Assembly (NCBI GenBank): GCA_003194525.1
Contig: NBIV01000008.1
Span: forward strand, 546,152-610,151
Reading direction: 5' to 3'
Length of the DNA stretch: 64,000 bases
From: Gracilariopsis chorda
Lineage: Eukaryota; Rhodophyta; Florideophyceae; Gracilariales; Gracilariaceae
Part shown: piece after piece, positions 55,854 through 64,000 of the stretch
Position numbering within the stretch: the first letter of the stretch is position 1
Layout of the letters: every line of letters starts with the position of its first letter
Program-made: the position numbers and the translations under genes
Notes under the pieces: generated by a model
Told to the model about the DNA's origin: nothing
Databases searched by the model: none
What the model saw: only the letters and a program-made list of their open reading frames with translations

Positions 55854-56233
55854 TGTTAGGAACAGAGGTGCAATGGCTGGGAATGGTTGGACGTCGATGG
55901 TGATGATCTGAGTTGAAGTTCGGAACATCCATCTGGGCTTATATAGAGGGTCTAGCGTAGTTCTATCAGTGCCACTAGTGAATGAGAAATCTTCCGGATT
56001 TATCTGCTTTATGTTGGCTCTGGTTGTTAGCCTCCATACGCGGGTACTTTAACAGGTTCAATGCCAGATGTATCCATTTGATGACTCGGCAAATTCCACA
56101 GCTGATGACTTTTTCTACGACTTGGTATGGATCAGCAAGAGACAGAGTCTTGATGATTTGTCATAACCTCAACGTGCTCATGATGACTTGGCACGGATCT
56201 GCCGGGAACCTTCTATGAATGTTTGATCATTGA
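55854..56233 (-). repeat. 5' LTR of chromovirus C, truncated
   Basis: It starts TGTTAGGAACAGA and matches the first 380 bp of the 22063-22727 LTR. The match stops near 56233, where the neighbouring sequence becomes unrelated. It contains CTTATATAGAGGG, absent from the other copies, which is a small insertion here or loss there. Confidence 0.8.
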
Positions 56234-57157
56234 GATATTCCAGTAGCCCGAATAATTAAAACGTTTGATTTTGGTGAACAAGACGAAAGCCTGCCTCAAG
56301 AATTTGGTTTGCTTTGTGGTCTCGTTTCTGTCATCTGCGTTCCAAAGTGGTTTTATTGTGCATCGAAGAAGCCATAGAATGGGGACAAAGGATCGGTAAT
56401 TAAGCGATAGACGACGGATCAAGGAGCGTTTGTAGTGCTGTGCCTCAAGATCTAATGGCTGTACTGACGTCCGGGTCTTGCATACATGTTTTGGCGCATA
56501 AAATGTGAAGAGACATGACATAAGCCCAAGCTTCTTTGGCCGTTATAGGTGGCTGTCGAGTATTCACAATTGAAAGGAAAGAGAATATTAAGTGTCTTTG
56601 TTCTACAAAGAGTGTGTTATGGTTTGAAAAGTGCTCTTGTGAAATAACATGGTTTCCAGAACTGTAGTGCTGATTATAGGCATATATATCGCCCAAGAAG
56701 CTCCAACGATAGGAACTGAACTATGTGAGACATTTTAAAGCACGATGACCCAGTGTCAAGCCCTGAAGATCAGCATGATCCGCGGTGGGCTTCGTTAACT
56801 TTTGACCATTCAGAATCCCAGAGCGTGTGAAACTCCCAAACACCGCCAAGGTAAAGGTAACCATCACAAGGGTTTAATTTGGCAAACATTCATGGACCTC
56901 AGAAACTGCCTAAAACAGAAGCTTGAGGGGTGATATCGCATCATATTTTTACTGCGCAAAAGCCGGAATCGTCACCAGCGGCTCAATTTGACAGCCGAAC
57001 CACGCCTTTAACTCCGACCTCTCAACGGTGGTGGTGCAACGACGTGAAATCCGTAGCAGCTTGATGCCCCACAAACGTCCCAGAGCGATCATCACAAGCC
57101 TTCGTTTTTAACGTATACTAAAATGAGAGAGGTATTTCGTCAGGATCGTTTGCTTCC
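56234..57157. other. No recognisable gene
   Basis: Two minus-strand frames of 83 and 102 codons (56696-56445, 56521-56213) have no recognisable motif. The boundary of the truncated LTR at the left suggests a deletion or insertion joint here. Confidence 0.3.
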
Positions 57158-58835
57158 CTAACAGCAGGAGCATTCATCTCGCCCATCTGACAGTCGTTCT
57201 CCTTCCCTTGTGCTCAGATTATGACAAGCCTGCAGTTTGCTGTGCGCAGTATGAGCGATTATTCCTTCTGTCCACCAATGCGCAGGAGTCCCACCGACGT
57301 TTGTCTTAGGCTTCGCTTTTGTCGTAGTAGTAATTGGCTCGGGGTGCCAGACTACGCAATGTGCTAACTGGTTCTGCAGCAAAACATTCTCTATTTGATG
57401 TAAGCAGTCATTGGGGCACATCAACGCATTCGCAATTCTACGACCTCCGGCTGCGATCAAATCATCAGCAAGTTGGAAACGTCCTTCCACTGGAAGGATA
57501 ACGTGGATGCCAGGCTCTGGGTCAGGCTGATGTGGCATCGCAAATCTCATGATTTTAGCTCGGTCAAGGTAATACAGGCCGCAATTGAGAAAACATTTGA
57601 CACAAAGGTTTGCATTCAAAGACCTGATTGCCACTGCCCAGAGTTTCATTTTCACAGAAATATTGGCGCTGAGCGAAGCACCTCTCTATAGGAACACATC
57701 CAAAGCCGTTGTGGCATTCTCTTTGAATATGTTGTGTATGCGATTGTCGCAAGGCTGCAGAGAGTCAGAAGTGTTCGCTGGAAGATGAACTACGTCAATG
57801 TTTTTGACCACTGCCATTTCAATCCAATCTGTCCCTTTTCTGGAGCTAATGCCATCGATATAGAGGAGAATATTCTCCTCCTGTTGAACAAAATTGGGCG
57901 CGAAGATGTGGAAATGTCCTATCACTTTGGTCAGGAGTTTTTTCAGTACTGAACCTTTTGAGCTGCGTACGGCATCGGTACCAATTGGAAGCCACTCATC
58001 CTCTCCAAGTCATTTTTATTCGGGAGGATGTTCTGCAGTGATTTGTGGGGGAGTGTGATTCTTCCTATTTCTAACAGGACTATTTTCATGCGCTATGACG
58101 AACATTGCAGAAATATGACCAGCAACAGACCTCATGATGACAGACGTAAGATGCTTTCCGCTGTCTTTCATTCTCATTCTGAGGCCTCCATTTATATATT
58201 TTGCGGCGTTGAATTCTCGTTAGCGAGGACCATATGACGCAGAAATTGCCGTCTCATCCAGATGCCATACCTTTCAAGGGTGCGTGAATTCTTCTGAAAT
58301 AGTAATAATACTTGATGTTCTCTATAATAGCTACTAAGGTTTTCACGTGCTCAGGGCTTGGTGCACTGATTCGTTTGAGCACAATGATCTCTGTATGGGG
58401 CATAGCGCGAGGGAGATTGCGGGAGCAAAATGAACTCAAAGCATAAACGGAAGGCAAGCCTTTTTTGAACGATGGGTGGCCATCGTTAGCAACCTGGCCC
58501 ATCAATGAACGCATAACATACTCTTCTACGGTTAAAGAGCGTTCTTAAGCGAATATAGCGTGGTATACAAGCATTTGCTCTTCTGCAGACGTAAAAACCG
58601 GCTTGCAACCTGAATAATGCTCAGTTGATGTAAGAAGGCGACTCAACTTCTGCAATTGGTGGCTTCGCATGTCCTGGTTGATGCGATAAAGTCTCCATTG
58701 AAGTATAATTGTTGCAGCGGTAATATCCGTAATAATGTGATGGTCTCGTATAAGCACAGCGGTTTGTTGGCCGCGAAGCTGTAAATCCTTCCTTTTATTG
58801 TGTCTGGCCTTTTCTTTGGCCGTCTGCTGTGACAT
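57158..58835 (-). pseudogene. Pogo/Tigger-like transposase, copy 2
   Basis: Start at 58835 (MSQQTAKEKARHNKRK), followed by a helix-turn-helix region ending FTSAEEQMLVYHAIFA. The next piece at 58514-58254 contains YVMRSLMGQVANDGHP-type and LARAMPHTE-like sequence. A WDETAISA box near 58250 holds the first catalytic Asp. Sequence with many stops follows. The second box, ILLYIDGISSRKGTDWIEMA with VVHLPANTSDSLQPCDN, is at 57925-57686; the Asp of IDG and the final PCD are kept. The C-terminal piece is at 57655-57158. Total length of about 560 codons is normal. It is related to copy 1 (same start, same PANTS block). Confidence 0.8.
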
Positions 58836-59886
58836 TAAATGGCGTATAGTGCTGTTTGTAGACTTGAAACTGTGAGTAAGATTGAAGGATGTAGACCCAA
58901 AGTAGGTCCAGAGGGGAGGTCTGGGATCTCACTACTAACAGCAATTTGTTTGCTGCTCACTAATCTTTCGGAAAAATGGCTCTATAAAATTAAGCCCTTT
59001 CTCATGTTGAGCCATTGTGAGGGTTAGGAGTCAGAAGAGCCTTATTTGAGACACACACTGTGCATCAGAAAAAGATACTTATGGAGCTGCTTTGGCACAA
59101 AATGTCCCGTTAAATGCAGCCAAAATGCGGTGTAATAAGGGCAAAGGCTTTACTTGAAACGACGCTGCGGCCATCCTCAGCGCTTCTATATGTATTGAGG
59201 CATGCGGGATCTGTACGTGCATTTTGACACTTGCAGCCCTTCCCTTAGCCCACAGCGTAAGTTTCCCCGTCTTTGTTCGGCTTGTTGACCTCTTACTAAC
59301 ACTGGAGTTCCACCCTCACTGGCAACGTTTCTACGGACCACACGACATAGAGCACACAAGGGCGCTGCCTCACATATCACTCGATTTGTTGAACTGTTAT
59401 TCTAGAGGATATTCTCTAGTTCTGTGACGGTAGTTGTTGGATCCGCGTGACTACATAATGCCGTCCGGATCTTTTGGCAAATACTTTTGTCTTTGGTTTG
59501 GACTTGATTACAAGATCTGAAGTCTACTATATGTAGTACTATCACCCATTTCACCTGTCCTACGCTTCAAATTAAATCTCATTTCCAATTTTTGACGGAG
59601 TCTGTCCACAAGAATGTTATCCATTGGTCAAAAAAGCTGTTCTTCCAAACTACCTTCGTAGTTGTTCAATAGATAAAATAACCAGTTTCATTTTGAAGCA
59701 CATATTGGCATGGGAATACTCTCCGCTTCGGAAGAGAACATCACGAACTGACCTCGTTTCTTTTATGAAATGTTTATTAATATAGGAATCACAGGGCTGA
59801 AGGAAATGGGAGGTATTGGCGGCAGGTTGAATGAAATTATGTTAAATTACTTGCATCGTGCCAATCAATCTGTAACTTTCCGAGAG
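58836..59886. other. No recognisable gene
   Basis: It lies between two pogo copies. Short frames only, without motifs. Part of it may be the non-coding ends of those elements, but I could not identify inverted repeats. Confidence 0.3.
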
Positions 59887-60566
59887 CTATACCCATACAA
59901 TAAAAGCAAAAGTGGCTTTGAAGGCGCCAAGACCTAACGCGCGAACTCTGCGAAATGCTTCAAAACATGTATCAAAATGCACGACCCACACTTCTCTTTG
60001 GTAAAAATTGGACGATTCTACGGGTTGAAATCCGGGTATGGTAGCCAGGCTACTTTCAATTTGGAGGCAAGAGACTAATTGTATCTTGTGCGACTTCGTC
60101 CACCCACTTGGGCCTACACTTTCGTCCTTCTGCGATAAAAAAAGTTGATACAAGTTTCCCAGACCTTGAAACAATCACAAAGGCAGTGAGATGCTTTCCA
60201 TTTTCTTTAAGGTCGTGAAGTTTACTGGTAAGATGAATACTGCACGCAGGATGTACTCTAACTTCCCGGCCATGCAAATTATTCAAAGCAATGACATCTA
60301 GATTCCAGATACGATCTGGATGTTGGAAAAGTAAAGGATATTTTTGGTGCTGTGACAGAAGTGTACTATGGGTCTCCACAATGTCCATACTCACATCGGC
60401 TGAAGTGCAATGCCCTCAGAGAGGCATTCTTGGTACTTGGTTGATTTCCCGAATGTTTCGGCAATGTAGTCATCGCATGAACTACGACCACTAATAGTGG
60501 ATTTGACACGTGGGAAACGGAAGAGTCAATTGGCCGTTGGCCACAGTAGTTGGCATAAACCACCAA
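59887..60566 (-). pseudogene. Pogo/Tigger-like transposase, copy 3 (fragment)
   Basis: The minus-strand frame at 60394-60056 contains HPDRIWNLDVIALNNLHG, matching the RIWNLDE.g box with Val in place of Glu. KHLTAFVIVSRSGKLVSTFF and KPKWVDE-like sequence follow, as expected between the first and second catalytic blocks. The second and third blocks are absent. The part upstream to 60566 is in another frame. It is a fragment distinct from copies 1 and 2. Confidence 0.65.
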
Positions 60567-60589
60567 ATTGGAGTAGCTTAGATAATTTT

Positions 60590-61196
60590 ATTTATTATTT
60601 TTACACCCATATCTGGGATGGTTAGTACTAAGTGCGCCAGCGGGTTGCCGTCGCACCAGTAAACCTTCCCCAAGAAAGGACCCCAACCTGGGGAATTGGC
60701 TCTAGACCTGACTGCCTTCGCGTGTTCTCTACTCCTCTTTGGAGGGAAGCACCGTCGCATAAGGGAAGTATAAACCCCTTGCCTATCTAAACGACCCGAG
60801 TATTCGGATTGTTATTCCAGCGGTCTTGGTGTTTGCCTTTTATAAGGTTTATTTACCGGCACTGCCGTTAGTCTTCGTCACGACACTCGTGCCTCAGCTC
60901 CCCGTTATTTTTCCCTTTACAGGGTGGCTTTTCCGCTACCCACGGCTCGTTTTCGCGCTTGCCACTAAAATAGAAACCTCACCTCTCTAGAGGACGACCA
61001 CCCTCATACATCGCTCCAGCGGATACCCGATTCTTGCCTCAACCTCCCTGCGCAAGTTGCCACGGGTGGCCTCGGCCTTACAACCCGACATATTCGTGCC
61101 ACTCCTCGGAGGGCTCTACCCAACCGGGCTCACTGATAACGAGGAAAGATCCGGAACGTCTTTCGGTGCACTCCCGCTTCCGGGCATCGCACTACA
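60590..61196 (+). repeat. Probable 5' LTR of gypsy element B (start not resolved)
   Basis: The end is placed at CGCACTACA (61188-61196) because the CTACA end matches the LTR ends of element A and because a primer-binding site follows three bases later. The beginning is a guess: no second LTR of B is in the window. It contains a TATA-like box and no open frames of note. Confidence 0.5.
60836..60847 (+). promoter_or_regulatory. TATA-like box in the LTR of gypsy B
   Basis: CCTTTTATAAGG lies about 360 bp before the end of the LTR, a plausible place for the element's promoter. Evidence is sequence resemblance only. Confidence 0.35.
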
Positions 61197-61199
61197 AAG

Positions 61200-61217
61200 T
61201 GGCCTCCTGACTTAGAA
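61200..61217 (+). other. Primer-binding site of gypsy B
   Basis: TGGCCTCCTGACTTAGAA, starting with TGG three bases after the LTR end. It resembles the site of element A (TGGTCTCCCGACCTAC) with C/T differences. Confidence 0.55.
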
Positions 61218-61312
61218 TCGGTTTTCGTGTTTGGTTCCCTCTTTCAAGGTTTTGTTTCTTTCGTTTGTTTTCCGGAAGTTCCTTTGTTTTCCCGTCGTAA
61301 CAGTTGGCCTTC

Positions 61313-63462
61313 ATGCAGAGGAAGCCCTCCTTTACGGATCCTGCGACTACGCGCACTCGCTCCCACAATGGTGGGGATAACTCCGAAGTTCAGTTCGTTT
61401 CCCAGATCCCAACTAGGGCTAAATCCAGCCATGCTGGGGGTGCCTCGTCTAGGACTCCAAACCCACCCCGGGAACCCCGGAACTCTACGTGGACCCTGTT
61501 ATCGAATGCCATGGATGGTGCTCATCCGGCTCCGGCCGTGGCCACCGCCGTACCTGAACCCCGTCTGGCGGGCGATAACACCCCCAAGGGAAATTCCCTG
61601 GAATCTCAGGATCACGCTTTGTGGACTGCCCACGACACCCTTGTCGGGGAGTTACAAACCCTCCATGAGGTGGTTCTGGACCACCCTACAAAGGTGGTCG
61701 CAGAGGATCTCCGTATCTTACGGACCGATGTCAACTCTATGTTAGACAGTCTGGGGCAACCCGCCACCTTCATAGAAGGAGTTGACTCTCGATTTGATCG
61801 AGTTTGTGCCCGTCTGGAGACGTTAGAGCAGTTTATTCTCATGGATAAACCGTCCCCGGATGATCTGGCACCAGTTGCGTCACACCACGACCAGCATGCT
61901 GGAAGAAAAAGAAGCCGCTATAAGCGGAAACACAAACGAGATCACTCGGATTCTGATTCTACGACATCATCGGATTCATCCCGAAACGGGTCAGAACGTC
62001 CTAGGTCCTCGGAATCCGATTCGGAGGACGACAAGCGAGGCCGTCCTTCCCACTCTAAGCTGTCATCTGCCACTAAAGGTGGGATTCGGACCCACATCAA
62101 GGGGAGAAGACACCCTGGCCTCAGGGAATTAAAACCGACGAACCCGTTGTATCGGAAACTATTGTCCTACCGTTACTACCGGCTCAAAGATTCCTCTTTA
62201 GGACGTACACCCCGTGGCACGGGGAAGGTGAAACAGTGCATAAAACGTATGCAACTGTCACTGCGTAACCATTATTTTACTGGAGAAGACCCAATTATGG
62301 TGTTGGACTTTCTTTCCCGCTTCGCAGCGGAAGCCGATATCCTCGGAATGAATGAGGGACAAGCATATTGGCATTACCGTATTCTTACGGGGAGTGGCAG
62401 AGGACCAGTACACCTCTGTCAGAGGATCATCTCGTGCCGCAGAGGGAGGAGTAACCTGCTGGCCGGAGGCGGTGCAATATTTATTGCGCTTCTATGCCAC
62501 CAATACCGCCATTCAGGGGGCAATCCTCGCTTTGCGAGATACTCATCAGCGCTCAGGCGAGATTGAAACCTATTAATCTCTGCGCCTTAACAAGTTCTTC
62601 CACCGTTGTGGGAATCTATACCCCGCAGGGGAACTTTGTATCATGTTCATCGATGGCTTTGACCAAGCAATCCGGAGTCTTGTCACTCGTTACCGCGAGG
62701 ACAAGCGAAGGGTCACCTATCTCGAGCTTGTTCAACACGCTCGAGTGGAAGGGGAAGCACTTCGTGCAAGAACTTTGAATCCTCGGTCTAGGCCCGCCAA
62801 GGCGTTGGTGCTGGAAAGTGACTCCTCATCACCCTCGCTTTTCGCAGATATAACCCCCAAAAGGGATATGACACCGTGCATTTTGCACAGGGAGATGGTG
62901 TGTCTATACCAACCACCGACATACCGTCAACGACGGAGGGCACGTTCGAAACGGCGCAACACAACCCCGTATTGTACGAGGAGAACAATCGCGTTCAGCC
63001 GCCACAAGTCCAGTTTATAAACGGCCAATCCCGTTATCAACTGCCTGGATGGAATGACATCCGTCCGGCGGTACGTTTCTCCGATACTCGGGATATTAAC
63101 CGGCGCGTCACCGTGTTGGCTCTAATTTGCCACCTTTGCTACACTCATGGCCATACATCCCTCAATGTCTTTGCTCACTGAAGGATATGGCCAAGGTGCT
63201 AGCAGATTATGAGGCCCTCACTCCAGACGAGAAACGTTCCGTCCCAGCGGCTTCCTACCTCCGTGCTAAAACGGACTTCTTGCATGCCTTGCCACATATA
63301 CCGCGTGTGTGGCTAGCTTCCATTAACCAGAATCGGGAAGTCGTGCAAACGTCCGACGCAACCACCGCTTATGCGGATAAAAACCCCGGCCCCCGGAACG
63401 AAGCTCTCGTTGTCGCGGATCCTGGACTACCGCCTACGGCGGGAACCTCCCAGGAAACCTAA
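61313..63462 (+). pseudogene. Gypsy B gag
   Basis: I chose ATG 61313, 117 bp after the LTR. The first frame runs to about 62370: a flexible Ser/Pro-rich N-terminus, a coiled section (ELQTLHEVVLDHPTKVVAED), a basic/acidic Ser-rich stretch (HAGRKRSRYKRKHKRDHS) and the start of the capsid-like domain (NHYFTGEDPIMVLDFLSRFA). It shifts to a second frame (ITVFLRGVAEDQYTSV, YLLRFYATNTAIQGAILALR, IMFIDGFDQAIRSLVTRYRE). A third frame (62876-63175) holds CHLCYTHGHTSLN, a zinc knuckle whose last Cys lies in the fourth frame (63127-63462, KDMAKVLADYEALTPDEKRS). Three frameshifts suggest a dead copy, though frames are long and stops few, so B looks younger than A. It shares the capsid segment with element A. 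Confidence 0.85.
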
Positions 63463-63655
63463 CTGAGGGAGTCTCCCCTTTGGGAGAGGCGTCCTCAGAG
63501 ATGAGGCTGTTGACGCCCGAGGCGTCGCCGCCTCGCTCCCCGTTGAAAATCCTCTCAAGGAAGGACACCGCAGACGCGGACTCTGCACACCTTTCTGTGC
63601 TGCTTCGCCCGTGGATACGAAGTAAAACCCCCGGATCCCGGATAGAGTCTTGGTT

Positions 63656-64000
63656 ATGGCCAACCGCGACTACAAGGTTTACGCCTACCTTGGTCTTGAC
63701 ACCCATTGTATGGTCAGATTTCTAACAGTCCTGGACACAGGTGCAGGCTCCATCTTCATCGTGGAATCATTGCTACCCCCGCAGGTGCGGTCTCGTATCC
63801 ATTCCAAAACGGTTCCTGACGTCGCAGATGCGAACAACAATCCGTTAAACACGGTGGGTACCGTCGACATAGTCGTGCGGGTGGGCACCTCCGTGGTGAA
63901 GCTCGAAATTATTGTTTGTCGGTCATTGGCCGCTCCAGTCATACTGAGATGTGATTACTGCGACAGATTTGTCGACGCAATCAGGCCCCGCCTTAGGCGT
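63656..64000 (+). CDS. Gypsy B aspartic protease, start of pol (cut by window end)
   Basis: ATG 63656 opens a frame that stays open to the last base of the window (115 codons). FLTVLDTGAGSIFIVE contains the catalytic DTGA triad of retroviral-type aspartic proteases. PLNTVGTVDIVVRVGTSVVK and APVILRCDYCDRFV match the flap and the ILG.D-like segment near the end of the fold. The protease frees the gag-pol proteins inside the particle. A stop separates gag (63462) from this frame by about 190 bp, so pol may be made by frameshifting, or the present start may be secondary. RT and integrase should follow beyond the window. Confidence 0.85.
   Translation, partial: MANRDYKVYAYLGLDTHCMVRFLTVLDTGAGSIFIVESLLPPQVRSRIHSKTVPDVADANNNPLNTVGTVDIVVRVGTSVVKLEIIVCRSLAAPVILRCDYCDRFVDAIRPRLRR

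Larger units (their letters stand above)
22063..56233 (-). mobile_element. Chromovirus C (Ty3/gypsy), split by a 27-kb insertion
   Basis: The element runs on the minus strand: truncated 5' LTR at 55854-56233, primer-binding site, gag, protease and RT down to 52164. After a 26,967-bp interruption, RNase H, integrase and chromodomain run from 25196 to 23295, and a complete 3' LTR occupies 22063-22727. The two halves are complementary, with nothing duplicated and nothing missing. The pol frame passes from the right half to the left half when the intervening DNA and one copy of GCATTC are ignored. Without the insertion it would be about 7.2 kb, a normal length for this group. The two LTRs are roughly 80 percent identical by eye over the shared 380 bp. 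Stops occur throughout. The outer part of the 5' LTR is lost, so the target duplication of the element itself cannot be checked. Confidence 0.85.

Noticed and set aside
22063-56233. Repeat-induced C-to-T mutation as the cause of the stops
   Set aside because: Any stop codon can be derived from CAA, CAG or CGA by one C-to-T change, so the pattern is not evidence by itself; it needs alignment with intact copies.
1-64000. CRISPR arrays, rRNA or tRNA genes, bacterial operons
   Set aside because: No regularly spaced repeats, no recognisable RNA gene sequence, and gene content is eukaryotic transposons.

Overview
The window is from a repeat-rich eukaryotic genome of moderate GC content. I find no intact host gene, no operon-like gene order and no rRNA or tRNA gene. 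Almost everything I can name is a transposable element or a remnant of one: Ty1/copia, three lineages of Ty3/gypsy including chromodomain-bearing ones, PIF/Harbinger with its Myb-like partner, pogo/Tigger-like copies and a CACTA/Plavaka-like DDE element. The mix suggests a microbial eukaryote such as an oomycete, chytrid or red alga, but I cannot name the species. Nearly all coding regions carry stops and frameshifts, so most entries are pseudogenes.

Layout. 0.5-2.9 kb: decayed copia gag-pol, minus strand. 5.0-5.7 kb: lone LTR of the chromovirus family called C here. 6.5-9.0 kb: Harbinger unit with an uninterrupted Myb/SANT-like ORF (plus) and a transposase (minus) split by a 758-bp insertion. 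9.58-12.36 kb: internally deleted gypsy element (D) with a perfect 5-bp target duplication. 14.6-16.1 kb: pogo copy 1. 16-22 kb: AT-rich DNA with degenerate dispersed and inverted repeats. 22.06-56.23 kb: chromovirus C, minus strand, split between reverse transcriptase and RNase H by a 26,967-bp insertion. 57.2-60.6 kb: two pogo copies. 60.6-64.0 kb: the 5' part of another gypsy element (B) that runs off the window.

The most interesting structure is a three-layer nest. Chromovirus C is interrupted at a 6-bp duplicated target, GCATTC (25191-25196 and 52164-52169), and its pol frame resumes exactly across the junction. The insertion itself contains a complete, decayed gypsy element A (34762-45396) flanked by GAACC duplications. 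Removing A leaves a unit of about 16.3 kb: a CACTA/Plavaka-like transposase (plus), two unidentified genes and a SET-domain gene (minus), a ParB-like plus 2-oxoglutarate/Fe(II) dioxygenase gene (plus), a polytopic membrane protein and an acidic coiled-coil protein. I read this as a large cargo-carrying DNA transposon with chromatin- and possibly DNA-modifying enzymes. That interpretation is inferred; I could not find clear terminal inverted repeats.

Gypsy A also carries a long gene in antisense orientation between integrase and its 3' LTR.
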